NCBI RefSeq assembly: GCF_002009175.1
Contig: NZ_CP018047.1
Span: 2,666,001-2,730,000 of the forward strand
Source of the DNA: Streptomyces niveus
GTDB lineage: Bacteria; Actinomycetota; Actinomycetes; Streptomycetales; Streptomycetaceae
Direction: 5' to 3'
Length of the DNA stretch: 64,000 nucleotides
Below the pieces are notes generated by a model. The model saw nothing but the letters and a program-made list of their open reading frames with translations. It was not told the DNA's origin and did not search any database. This document shows, one piece after another, positions 37,665 to 46,582 of this stretch (the stretch's first letter is position 1; each line of letters starts with the position of its first letter). The translations under genes and the position numbers were made by a program.

Positions 37665-37856
37665 ATGCAGGACGCCTGCCGCACCGGCATTCACGCCCTC
37701 GGCGCCCGCGCGGGAAGCTTCCGGCGGAAGATCCCGGTGACCGGCTGCGACGGGCCCTGCGGGGACAGACCCGGGACACCCTGGACGAGGGTGGCATCGC
37801 CAGTCGAATCGGTTGTCTCGCACCACCGGCCCGGACGGACGGAATCCCACGCGTGA
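37665..37856 (+). CDS. Possible 63-residue protein coupled to the SpoIIE gene
   Basis: ATG at 37665 follows a strong GAGGGGGAG site by five bases. The frame runs 63 codons with 84 % G/C in third position and ends TGA at 37854-37856, overlapping the GTG start of the SpoIIE phosphatase (GTGA). The product (MQDACRTGIHALGARAG, SFRRKIPVTGCDGPCGDRPG) has four cysteines and a basic character, with no recognised family. The overlap and ribosome binding site support translation; third-position bias is weaker than in neighbours. It may be a leader peptide. Confidence 0.45.
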   Translation: MQDACRTGIHALGARAGSFRRKIPVTGCDGPCGDRPGTPWTRVASPVESVVSHHRPGRTESHA

Positions 37857-39793
37857 CGGAGCATCCCACCTCCCATGAAGGCCGGCAGCCCGTGGCTGCC
37901 CGGTCCCAGGAACGCACCCGGCCGCGGCAGGAGGCGTCCGCCACCGCCGTACCGCAGCCGTCGGCGCCGACACCCGCGCCCACGCCCGCGTCCGCGCAGG
38001 CCACCGTGCCCTCGGCGGCTCCCCCGCTGGACCCCGTGGGCGCCGCGCGCCGCGAGGGCGACCGGCTGCGCTTCGTCGGGGCCGCCACCCGCCGTATCGC
38101 GCGGGGCATCGACCTGGACGAGATCGTGCTCGGTCTGTGCCGGGCCACCGTCCCGACGTTCTCCGACGCGATACTCGTCTATCTCCGCGACCCGCTGCCC
38201 GTCGGCGACGAGCGCCCGATCTCGCCCTTCGTACTGAGGCTGCGCCGTACCGACCGGCTGCGGCTCACCGACGAGGACGGTGAGAGCACCGGTGTCACCG
38301 CCGCCGTGGGCATCCAGCTTCCGGAGTCCGAGACCGGCCGGGTGCCGGTCCTGGACCCGCAGACCGATGTGATGCCCGCCGCGCAGCTCTGCGAGGTGGC
38401 GTCCGGCGGGGCGCTCTCCGAGGTCCTGCGCGGTGTCCGGCCGGTCTTCGGCGACTCCGCCGCCGCCCGCGCGGCGCTGCCGGAGCTGCTCGGCGACGAG
38501 ATGACCGTTCCGGGCGGCCGGCGCGCGATCCTGGCCCCGCTGCGCGGTCGGCGGCGTGTCATCGGCGCCGCCGTCTTCCTGCGGAGGCCCGACCGTCCCG
38601 CCTTCGAGCCCAACGACCTGCTGGTGGCCGCGCAGCTCGCCACGCACACCGCGCTGGGCATCGACAAGGCGGTGCTGTACGGCCGCGAGGCGTACATCGC
38701 GGACGAGCTCCAGCGCACGATGCTGCCGGAGGGCCTGCCGCAGCCGACGGGCGTCCGGCTCGCCTCCCGCTATCTGCCCGCCGCCGAGACCGCGCGCGTC
38801 GGCGGCGACTGGTACGACGCGATCCCGCTGCCCGGCAGCCGTGTCGCCCTCGTCGTCGGTGACGTCATGGGCCACTCAATGACGTCCGCCGCGATCATGG
38901 GCCAGCTGCGGACGACCGCGCAGACCCTCGCCGGTCTCGACCTGCCGCCGCAGGAGGTCCTGCACCATCTCGACGAGCAGGCGCAGCGGCTCGGCACCGA
39001 CCGGATGGCCACCTGTCTGTACGCGGTGTACGACCCGGTCTCGCACCGCATCACCATCGCCAACGCCGGCCATCCGCCGCCCATACTGCTCCACCTGGGC
39101 GGCCGGGCCGAGGTGCTGCGGGTGCCGCCCGGCGCCCCGATCGGTGTCGGCGGGGTGGACTTCGAGGCCGTCGAACTCGATGCCCCGGCCGGCGCCACGC
39201 TGCTCCTCTATACGGACGGTCTCGTGGAGTCCCGGCTGCGGGACGTGTGGACGGGGATCGAGCAGTTGCGGGAGCGTCTCGCCGCGACGGCCCAGCTCAC
39301 CGGCCCCGACCACTCGCCTCCTTTGGAGGCGCTGTGCGACGACGTGCTGGACGTGCTCGGCCCCGGCGACCGCGACGACGACATCGCGCTGCTGGCCGCC
39401 CGGTTCGACGGGATCGCGCCGAGCGATGTCGCGTACTGGTTCCTGGAGCCGGAGGACGCGGCGCCGGGACGGGCCAGGCGGCTCGCGCGGCGGGCGCTCT
39501 CGCGGTGGGGCCTGGAGGAGCTGAGCGACTCGGTCGAGCTGCTGATCAGCGAGGTCGTGACCAACGCGGTCCGGTACGCGGAGCGGCCCGTCACCCTGCG
39601 GCTGCTCCGTACGGACGTGCTGCGCTGCGAGGTGGGCGACGACTCGCCGCAGCTGCCCCGGCAGCGCCGGGCACGTGACACCGACGAGGGGGGCCGGGGA
39701 CTGTTCCTGGTCAACCGGCTGGCGAGGCGGTGGGGTGCGACGCGGCTGTCCACCGGCAAGGTCGTCTGGTTCGAGATCTCGACGCGTCCGTAG
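37853..39793 (+). CDS. GAF-SpoIIE phosphatase with C-terminal HATPase domain
   Basis: 646-residue regulatory phosphatase. A disordered Pro/Ala/Thr leader (about 1-60) is followed by a GAF-like sensor (about 70-290), the PP2C/SpoIIE domain (about 300-500: [66 protein letters not shown]) and an RsbW-like ATPase (about 515-640: [34 protein letters not shown]). It resembles the phosphatase at 12954-15512 but lacks the PAS repeats. Overlaps a possible small upstream gene by GTGA. Confidence 0.94.
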   Translation: MTEHPTSHEGRQPVAARSQERTRPRQEASATAVPQPSAPTPAPTPASAQATVPSAAPPLDPVGAARREGDRLRFVGAATRRIARGIDLDEIVLGLCRATVPTFSDAILVYLRDPLPVGDERPISPFVLRLRRTDRLRLTDEDGESTGVTAAVGIQLPESETGRVPVLDPQTDVMPAAQLCEVASGGALSEVLRGVRPVFGDSAAARAALPELLGDEMTVPGGRRAILAPLRGRRRVIGAAVFLRRPDRPAFEPNDLLVAAQLATHTALGIDKAVLYGREAYIADELQRTMLPEGLPQPTGVRLASRYLPAAETARVGGDWYDAIPLPGSRVALVVGDVMGHSMTSAAIMGQLRTTAQTLAGLDLPPQEVLHHLDEQAQRLGTDRMATCLYAVYDPVSHRITIANAGHPPPILLHLGGRAEVLRVPPGAPIGVGGVDFEAVELDAPAGATLLLYTDGLVESRLRDVWTGIEQLRERLAATAQLTGPDHSPPLEALCDDVLDVLGPGDRDDDIALLAARFDGIAPSDVAYWFLEPEDAAPGRARRLARRALSRWGLEELSDSVELLISEVVTNAVRYAERPVTLRLLRTDVLRCEVGDDSPQLPRQRRARDTDEGGRGLFLVNRLARRWGATRLSTGKVVWFEISTRP

Positions 39794-39962
39794 GGCGGTG
39801 CGGGGCCGGTTTTGGTGTGTCTCCGGCCCCCCGCCCGGACTCCTGTCAAGTGTTGCCGACGATGTGTCGGCGGGTTTCACCGGGGCAGGCGGCCGGTGGA
39901 CCGCTGTCGTCCCGTGGCGCGGGATTCCCCGCTGCGGGCACCCCTATGACGGGAGAACACCC

Positions 39963-41426
39963 GTGCCCGGGTCGACCCCCAAAGCGCCGTACACGACCAA
40001 CAACGCCGGTATCCCGGTGGAGAGCGACGAGAACTCGCTCACCGTGGGGCCGGACGGTCCGATCCTGCTCCAGGACCACTACCTCATCGAGAAGATGGTC
40101 CAGTTCAACCGGGAACGGGTCCCCGAGAGGGTCGTCCACGCCAAGGGCTCGGGCGCGTACGGCGTGTTCGAAGTGACCCACGACGTCAGCCAGTTCACCA
40201 AGGCGGACCTCTTCCAGCCGGGCAGGCGCACCGAGATGCTGGCCCGCTTCTCGACGGTCGCCGGTGAGTTCGGCTCCCCCGACACCTGGCGCGACCCCTG
40301 CGGTTTCGCCCTGAAGTTCTTTACGGAGCAGGGCAATTACGACCTGGTGGGCAACAACACGCCGGTCTTCTTCGTACGCGACACGATCAAGTTCCAGGAC
40401 TTCATCCGCTCGCAGAAGCGCCACCCGGCCACCGGGCTGCGCAGCAACGACATGCAGTGGGACTTCTGGACCCTGTCACCGGAGTCCGCGCACCAGGTGA
40501 CGTGGCTGATGGGTGACCGGGGCATCCCGAAGTCCTTCCGCCATATGAACGGCTACGGCTCGCACACCTATATGTGGGTGAACGGCGCCGGTGAGCGCTT
40601 CTGGGTCAAGTACCACTTCAAGACCGACCAGGGCATCGACTACCTCAGCCAGGCGGACGCCGACGAGCTGGCCGGCTCGGACGCGGACCACCACCGCCGG
40701 GATCTGTACGAGTCGATCGAGTCGGGGAACGCGCCGACGTGAAGTCTGAAGGTCCAGGTCATGCCGTTCGAGGAGGCGGCCTACTACCGATTCAACCCGT
40801 TCGACCTGACGAAGGTGTGGCCGCACGGCGACTACCCGCTGATCGACGTCGGCCGGATGACGCTCAACAGGAACCCGGACAATTTCTTCGTCCATGTCGA
40901 GCAGGCCGCCTTCGAGCCGTCGAACATGGTTCCGGGCATCGGCCCGTCCCCGGACAAGATGCTGCTCGGCCGACTGTTCTCGTACCCGGACACGCACCGG
41001 TACCGGATCGGTCCGAACTACGCGCAGCTGCCGCCCAACCGGCCGCACTCGCCGGTGAACTCGTACGCCAAGGACGGTCCGATGCGGTACGTCGCGTCCA
41101 ACGCGGCGATGCCGTACGCCCCGAACTCCTACGGCGGCCCGGCCGCCGACACACAGAGCTACGGCGACCCGGCCGGCTGGGCGGCGGCGGGCGACATGGT
41201 CCGCGTGGCGTACACGAAGCGGCGCGAGGACGACGACTGGGGCCAGGCGGGCACCCAGGTCCGCAACGTGCTCGACGACGCGCAGCGCGACCGGCTCGTG
41301 TCGAACGTCTCCGGCCATCTGCTCCAGGGCGTGAGCCGCCCGGTCCTCGACCGGGCGCTCCAGTACTGGCGCAACATCGACAAGAAGGTCGGCGACCGCA
41401 TCGCGGGCAAGGTCAACGGCGGCTGA
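39963..41426 (+). pseudogene. Monofunctional heme catalase broken by one in-frame TGA
   Basis: The frame from GTG 39963 to the TGA at 41424-41426 encodes a whole clade-3 type catalase (487 codons), except that codon 260 (40740-40742) is TGA. The context is NAPT-stop-SLKVQVMPFEEA; the family has Trp at this position, so one G-to-A change of TGG explains it, and the frame is the same on both sides. Catalytic His ([12 protein letters not shown]) and Asn ([10 protein letters not shown]) lie before the stop; the heme-ligand Tyr (LFSYPDTHRYRIGPNY) lies after it. Thus neither half alone can work. Readthrough or a downstream start at 40761 cannot be excluded, nor a sequencing error. No catR-like gene is beside it. 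Confidence 0.88.
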
Positions 41427-41456
41427 CCGGCCGGCCGACCCGTCCGGACGAAGACC

Positions 41457-43742
41457 CTAGGGCGTGAACGGCGGGCGCTGGCCGCCGCCGTTGGAGCCGT
41501 TCGTGCCGCCGTTGGAGCCGCCCGCGGAGCCCGTGCCGCCGTTGTCGGCGCCTCCGTCGGTGCCGCCGGTGTCCCCACCGCCGGCGCCCCCGTCGGCGCC
41601 CGGCTCGGGCGGCGGGGCGGGAGGCTCGCTGGACGGCGGGGGCTCGGACGCCGGCGGGCTGCTGCCCGTGTCGCCCGGATCCGGCTGGTCGGGCGGCGGG
41701 CTCGACGGGCCGTCGTTCGTCGGCTTGTCGGAGGGGGTCGGGTCCGGCGGGGGCGGCGGGGGTACGTAGGTGTCCTCGGCGACTTCGAGGTCGAACGAGG
41801 CGTCGGAGCCGCCGCCCAGCGCGCCCAGGGTGTAGTCGGCCCAGATCCTGGCGGGGAAGCCGCCACCGTTGGCGCGGCCCGAGTTGGCCGTGCCGGTCAG
41901 GGTGACCTGGCCGCCGCCCTCCTTGGTCGACTCGCCGAACAGGGCGACCACCGTGGTCAGTTCGGGGGTGTAGCCGGCGAACCACGCCGATTTGTTGTCC
42001 TCCGACGTACCGGTCTTGGCCGCCGCCTCGTAGGCGCCGGTGTTCGCCTCGTGCGCGGTGCCGTTCTTGACGACGCCGGTGAGGGCGGAGGTGACGGTGT
42101 CGGCGGACTCACGGCTGATCGCCTGGTCGCCGATCCGCTCGGGGAGCTCGACCGTCCGGTCCTTGTGCTCGGCGGACTTGAGGATCGACGGCGTGACCTT
42201 CTCGCCGTGGTTGTCGAGCGTCGCGTACACGCCCGCCATGTCCCAGGTGGAGGCCTCCATGGTGCCCAGCGTGATCGCGGGCCGCTCGGGGAAGTTCTTG
42301 TCCCGCATGCCCAGATCGAGCGCGGTCTTCTTCACCTTGCCGGGGCCGACGTCCACGACCATCTGCGCGAAGACGGAGTTGACGGAGTCGTTGGCCGCTT
42401 CCTGCACCGTGATGTCGCCGTAGTCGCGATCGTCCTCGTTCTGCGGGTTGAAGGGCGTGTCGCTGCCGACGACCGGCCGCTTGCTGGTGCCGTCGTAGAC
42501 CGTCTTGAGGCCGATCGGATCGCCGTCCTGCGTCTTCGACTTGTTCTCCAGCGCCGAGGCGAGCACCACCGGCTTGAAGGTCGACGCGGGCTGGTAGTCG
42601 GTGCGGGTGGCGTTGTTGATCCAGTGCTCGGTGGCGCCGACCCCGCCGTAGAGCGCGACCACCGCGCCGGTCTTCGGGTCCACGGACGTGGCGCCCGCCT
42701 GCACGGTCGCGTCGACCTTGCTCTTCTTCCGGTCGAGCTTGGACTCCAGCTGCTTCTCGACCGCTCCGACGAGCTCCTTCTGGCGCTTCTTGTCGACGCT
42801 CAGCGTGATCGTCCAGCCGCCTGCGTCGATCTCCTTCTTGGTGAGGCCCTGCCGCTCCAGCTCGCTGTTGGCGGCGTCGATGAGATAGCCGGCCTGCCCC
42901 TCGGTGCCGGGGGCGGGCCTGGGCTTCTGCGGTACGGGGAATTTCAGCCCGGCCCGCTCCGTACCGCCGAGCCAGTTCTCCTCGACCATGTTGTCGAGGA
43001 CGTAGTTCCAGCGCTCGGTGACGAGCTTCCTGCCGGTCTCCGAGGCCAGCGTCCAGTCGTACTGGTTGGGGGCCTGGAGCAGGGCCGCGAGATACGCGCC
43101 CTGCGCGACGTTCAGCTTGGCCGCGTCCACGCCGTAGTACGCCTGCGCCGCCGCCTGGATGCCGTACGCGCCCCGCCCGTAGTAGCTGGTGTTCATGTAC
43201 CCGGCGAGGATGTCACTCTTGCTCATCTGCTGGTCGACCTTCAGCGAGATCACCAGCTCCTTGAGCTTGCGGGTGACCGTCTGGTCCTGGTCCAGGTAGT
43301 AGTTCTTCACGTACTGCTGGGTGATGGTGGAACCACCCTGTTTGCCCTTGCCCGAGAGGGTGTTCACCAGGCCGCGGGTCGTGCCCTTGATGTCGACGCC
43401 CGAGTCCTTGTAGAAGGACTTGTTCTCGGCGGCGACGAAGGACCGCTGGACGTCCTTGGGGACCTTCTCCAGGCCGACTATCTCGCGGTTGATCTCGCCG
43501 GTCCGCGCCAGGACCGTGCCGTCGCTGTACTTGTAGACGTTGCTCTGCATCTCGGCCTGGGCGTTGGCCTTCGGCACCGGGACCAGGAAATAGATCACGA
43601 CGAACGCGCCCATGGCGAGCAGGCACAGCCCGAGGAACGTGCCGAGCAGCCGCTTCAACGTGAAGAAACCACGTATGCCGCCGGCCTTCTTCGCCCGGCG
43701 CGTCTCACGCTGCCGGGCCTGTCGCGCTTCCGCTCGGCCCAT
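41457..43742 (-). CDS. Bifunctional penicillin-binding protein (PBP1A type)
   Basis: 761 residues; class A PBP that polymerises and crosslinks peptidoglycan. Cytoplasmic basic N-terminus, one helix (about 37-58, LGLCLLAMGAFVVIYFLVPV), GT51 glycosyltransferase (about 75-255: VAAENKSFYKDSGVD with catalytic Glu, GGSTITQQYVKNYYL, AYLAALLQAPNQY), transpeptidase (about 330-620) with SxxK at Ser387 (PASTFKPVV), SxN in NDSVNSVFAQ and KTG in AAKTGTSEDN. The last about 100 residues are a Pro, Ser and Gly-rich tail (PPSSEPPAPPPEPGADGGAG). Convergent with the catalase remnant and divergent from the SPFH gene. Confidence 0.96.
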   Translation of the reverse strand: MGRAEARQARQRETRRAKKAGGIRGFFTLKRLLGTFLGLCLLAMGAFVVIYFLVPVPKANAQAEMQSNVYKYSDGTVLARTGEINREIVGLEKVPKDVQRSFVAAENKSFYKDSGVDIKGTTRGLVNTLSGKGKQGGSTITQQYVKNYYLDQDQTVTRKLKELVISLKVDQQMSKSDILAGYMNTSYYGRGAYGIQAAAQAYYGVDAAKLNVAQGAYLAALLQAPNQYDWTLASETGRKLVTERWNYVLDNMVEENWLGGTERAGLKFPVPQKPRPAPGTEGQAGYLIDAANSELERQGLTKKEIDAGGWTITLSVDKKRQKELVGAVEKQLESKLDRKKSKVDATVQAGATSVDPKTGAVVALYGGVGATEHWINNATRTDYQPASTFKPVVLASALENKSKTQDGDPIGLKTVYDGTSKRPVVGSDTPFNPQNEDDRDYGDITVQEAANDSVNSVFAQMVVDVGPGKVKKTALDLGMRDKNFPERPAITLGTMEASTWDMAGVYATLDNHGEKVTPSILKSAEHKDRTVELPERIGDQAISRESADTVTSALTGVVKNGTAHEANTGAYEAAAKTGTSEDNKSAWFAGYTPELTTVVALFGESTKEGGGQVTLTGTANSGRANGGGFPARIWADYTLGALGGGSDASFDLEVAEDTYVPPPPPPDPTPSDKPTNDGPSSPPPDQPDPGDTGSSPPASEPPPSSEPPAPPPEPGADGGAGGGDTGGTDGGADNGGTGSAGGSNGGTNGSNGGGQRPPFTP

Positions 43743-44013
43743 CGCTCAGTCGCTCCGCTCTCGGGTCTCGGGTCTTGTCCTACCGGGCCTCGTCCGTTTG
43801 TCAGCTTGTCCAAGTTGCCGGAATCAGCTCAGAAAGCTAACACCGCCCCCTGTGACAAAGAGCCCCGATCCGGTCTTTTCCGACGTGACAATCAGCACCT
43901 GTCTCAGAGGAACCGACTCACGACGGGGGCGTAGGGTTGCGAAGCGCGTTAATGTGTAATCACAATGCTAGCTGTGCCGAGCGGCGCGAAAGTAACGGAA
44001 ACGGGGACCAGAC
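43743..44013. promoter_or_regulatory. Divergent promoter region, PBP / SPFH genes
   Basis: 271 bases without a gene. Near the SPFH side it is AT-rich (GTTAATGTGTAATCACAATG, 43948-43967) and contains the palindrome TGTG-TAAT-CACA. This could be an activator or repressor site, but no regulator can be named. The rest is ordinary sequence. Confidence 0.4.
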
Positions 44014-44949
44014 ATGCCTACGACCAGCACTCCAGTGGTGGACGACCTGCCCGAGATGCCCGAGCCACGGGTCCGGGAATTCCAGGCGAGCAGCATCGGC
44101 GGCGGCCTCGCGCTGCTGCTCGGACTGCTCGGCCTGGTCGGCGGAATCGCCCTCGTCGTGATCGGCGCGGCCATCTCGTCGACCGGCGGGAAGGTGGCGC
44201 TGATCGTGCTCGGCGTCCTGCTCGCGATCGCCGCGTTCTTCGCGATGTGCGGACTGAACATGGTGGCGCCGGGCGAGGCCCGCGTGGTCCAGCTCTTCGG
44301 GCGCTACCGCGGCACGATCCGCGTGGACGGTCTGCGCTGGGTGAACCCGCTCACCTCACGCGCGAAGATCTCGACCCGCGTACGGAACCACGAGACCGCC
44401 GTCCTCAAGGTCAACGACGCCTACGGCAACCCGATCGAACTGGCGGCGGTCGTCGTCTGGCGGGTCGAGGACACCGCGCAGGCGCTCTTCGAGGTGGACG
44501 ACTTCCTGGAGTTCGTCTCCACCCAGACCGAGGCCGCCGTCCGGCACATCGCGATCGAGTACCCGTACGACGCCCACGAGGAGGACGGTCTCTCGCTGCG
44601 CGGGAACGCCGAGGAGATCACCGAGAAGCTCGCAGTCGAACTGCACGCACGGGTCGAGGCGGCCGGTGTGCACATCATCGAGTCCCGCTTCACCCACCTC
44701 GCGTACGCTCCCGAGATCGCCTCGGCGATGCTCCAGCGCCAGCAGGCGGGAGCGGTCGTCGCCGCGCGCCGGCTGATCGTGGACGGCGCCGTCGGAATGG
44801 TGGAGGCGGCCCTCACCCGGCTGACCGAGCAGGACATCGTCGAGCTGGACTCCGAGCGGAAGGCGGCGATGGTCAGCAACCTGCTGGTCGTACTCTGCGG
44901 TGACCGGGCCGCGCAGCCGGTCGTGAACACGGGCACTCTTTACCAGTGA
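44014..44949 (+). CDS. SPFH/Band 7 (stomatin-like) membrane protein
   Basis: 311 residues: two adjacent N-terminal helices ([40 protein letters not shown]) and a Band 7 domain (about 90-270): [96 protein letters not shown]. Such proteins form oligomeric rings that organise membrane microdomains or regulate proteases. Its TGA overlaps the GTG of the ribbon-helix-helix gene by four bases, so the two are co-translated. Confidence 0.93.
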   Translation: MPTTSTPVVDDLPEMPEPRVREFQASSIGGGLALLLGLLGLVGGIALVVIGAAISSTGGKVALIVLGVLLAIAAFFAMCGLNMVAPGEARVVQLFGRYRGTIRVDGLRWVNPLTSRAKISTRVRNHETAVLKVNDAYGNPIELAAVVVWRVEDTAQALFEVDDFLEFVSTQTEAAVRHIAIEYPYDAHEEDGLSLRGNAEEITEKLAVELHARVEAAGVHIIESRFTHLAYAPEIASAMLQRQQAGAVVAARRLIVDGAVGMVEAALTRLTEQDIVELDSERKAAMVSNLLVVLCGDRAAQPVVNTGTLYQ

Positions 44950-45212
44950 CCGAACGGAAGCAGGTTCTCCTGCGCCTCGACCCGGCGGTGTACGACGCCC
45001 TGGCACGATGGGCGTCCGACGAACTGCGCAGCGCCAACGCGCAGATCGAGTTCCTGCTCCGCCGGGCCCTGGCGGAGGGGGGCCGGCTCCCCGGCAACGC
45101 GAAGCCGATCCCGCGCCGGGGCAGGCCCCCGAAGGCCCCGAAGCCTCCGGAACAGCCCGGCGGCGCGGCCGCCCCGGACACCGACCACACCCCCGACAGC
45201 CACACCCCCTAG
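44946..45212 (+). CDS. Small ribbon-helix-helix-like protein with an AT-hook-like tail
   Basis: 88 residues. Residues 4-45 (RKQVLLRLDPAVYDALARWA, ELRSANAQIEFLLRRAL) look like an Arc-type ribbon-helix-helix DNA-binding unit. The tail contains PRRGRPPKAPKPPE, the core of an AT-hook, and is Pro-rich. GTG start overlaps the SPFH stop (GTGA), indicating translational coupling. It could be a regulator of the operon or a partner of the SPFH protein; neither is shown. Confidence 0.8.
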   Translation: MTERKQVLLRLDPAVYDALARWASDELRSANAQIEFLLRRALAEGGRLPGNAKPIPRRGRPPKAPKPPEQPGGAAAPDTDHTPDSHTP

Positions 45213-45233
45213 GCCCTGCCCCAGGAGAGCACG

Positions 45234-45779
45234 ATGTCACTCGACGCGCTGAAGGCCGCCGTTCCCGACTACGCCAGGGATCTGCGGCGCAATCTCGACG
45301 CGGTCGTCGAACACGGCGGCCTCGGCCAGCAGCGGCTGTGGGGAACCGTGCTGGCCTGTGCGATCGCCGCGCGCTCGGCGCGGGTGCTGCGCGAGCTGGC
45401 GCCCGAGGCCGAGGCGCGGCTCTCCGCCGACGCGTTCACCGCGGCCAAGTCGGCCGCCGCCGTCATGGCGGTGAACAACGTGTTCCACCGGACCCGGCAC
45501 CTGCTGTCCGACCCCGCGTACGGAGAGCTTCGCACCGGCCTGCGGATGACCGCGCTCGGTCATCCGGGCGTCCCGAAGTCCGACGTCGAGTTCTGGTCGT
45601 TCGCGGTCTCCGCGATCAACGCCTGCGGACTCTGCCTCGACGCGCACGAGCGCGCGCTGCGCGGGCTTGAGGTGGACCGCGAGACGATCCAGGAGGGCAT
45701 CAAGATCGCGGCGGTGATCCAGGCACTGGCGACGACGCTCGACGCGGAGGCCGTCATGGACGGCCTCGGCGGCGCCTGA
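45234..45779 (+). CDS. ahpD: AhpD-like alkylhydroperoxidase
   Basis: 181-residue helical protein of the AhpD/CMD family. The active-site CxxC is in [12 protein letters not shown], with the upstream acidic residue in [11 protein letters not shown] and the downstream His, forming the proton relay. [17 protein letters not shown] and [20 protein letters not shown] are typical of actinobacterial AhpD, which reduces AhpC with lipoamide electrons. An AGGAGA site precedes the ATG. No ahpC or oxyR gene lies beside it, although these are its usual neighbours. 21 bases separate it from the RHH gene, so it is probably in the same operon. Confidence 0.92.
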   Translation: MSLDALKAAVPDYARDLRRNLDAVVEHGGLGQQRLWGTVLACAIAARSARVLRELAPEAEARLSADAFTAAKSAAAVMAVNNVFHRTRHLLSDPAYGELRTGLRMTALGHPGVPKSDVEFWSFAVSAINACGLCLDAHERALRGLEVDRETIQEGIKIAAVIQALATTLDAEAVMDGLGGA

Positions 45780-45802
45780 CGGCCGGCCGGGACTCCCCCG
45801 GG

Positions 45803-46582
45803 TCACTTCTTCCTGAGCTCGTCCATCAGCGCCAGCATGTCCTCGACCATGGCCTGTTCGAGGCCGCCGAGATGCACGACGTCCTGGTCGTCGCTCTCGA
45901 AGCCCGGGTTCAGCGGATCCACGTCGTTGTACTCGGTGACCTGGCCGACGGAGAGCGAGAGCACCGCCTGTCCGTCGAGGACCTCCAGCGACGGGCTCTC
46001 GTCGCCGGACCGGCTCACCAGATAGGCGCGCTCGCCCACTTCGGGAACGAGCTTCAGGATCTGTTCCCCGGCGCCCTGGTCGGCCGGTTCGATCAGGGAC
46101 GCGTCGAACTGCGGCCCCGGATCGGTCTTCTTGTGCAGCGTGTACGTGATCTCCGCGTACGCCCGCACGGTCGGCCCCGGATGCCCCTTCGGCTTCGGTG
46201 GCGGTTTCGGGACCAGATTGACCGTGCAGACGGCCTGGTCGAGCGCCTTGTCCTCGCCCACCGCGGCGAACGGGTCCCGCTTCTTGCCGAGAGCCGCGGA
46301 CAGCGCCGTGAGATCGGCGTCGAGGCACAGGTTGCGGCTGACCCCGTAACCCTGGAGATCCGGTCCCGCCCTGCCGTACGCCCACAGGGCGCCCGCCCAC
46401 ACCGCCGATGTCACCAGCACACCGGTCAGCCCCCACACCCAGGGGCGCCGGCGCAGCGGCGGCCCCGGTATCAGGCGTGATCCGTCGGCGCCCAGGGTCT
46501 CGGTCGCGTGCTCCGGGCCTCGCGGCGCGGGCACCGTGGCCGGCGCCGAGAGGTCGCCCTCGAGCTCCGGCTCGGAGATCAT
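45803..46582 (-). CDS. Hypothetical membrane-anchored protein, DUF-like
   Basis: 259 residues with a cytoplasmic N-terminus (about 1-48), one helix (WVWGLTGVLVTSAVWAGALWA, about 49-68) and an outer domain: NLCLDADLTALSAALGKKRD, VCTVNLVPKPPPKPKGHPGP, VRAYAEITYTLHKKTDPGPQ, GERAYLVSRSGDE. The Cys residues in NLCLD and AVCTV may form a disulfide. No family recognised beyond a Streptomyces conserved lipoprotein-like fold. Its ATG overlaps the AI-2E transporter stop (ATGA), so they are coupled. Confidence 0.8.
   Translation of the reverse strand: MISEPELEGDLSAPATVPAPRGPEHATETLGADGSRLIPGPPLRRRPWVWGLTGVLVTSAVWAGALWAYGRAGPDLQGYGVSRNLCLDADLTALSAALGKKRDPFAAVGEDKALDQAVCTVNLVPKPPPKPKGHPGPTVRAYAEITYTLHKKTDPGPQFDASLIEPADQGAGEQILKLVPEVGERAYLVSRSGDESPSLEVLDGQAVLSLSVGQVTEYNDVDPLNPGFESDDQDVVHLGGLEQAMVEDMLALMDELRKK

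Noticed and set aside
40761..41426. A separate start at ATG 40761 making the second catalase half an independent gene
   Set aside because: The half lacks the catalytic His and Asn, has only a weak ribosome binding site and is exactly in frame with the first half; a nonsense mutation is simpler.
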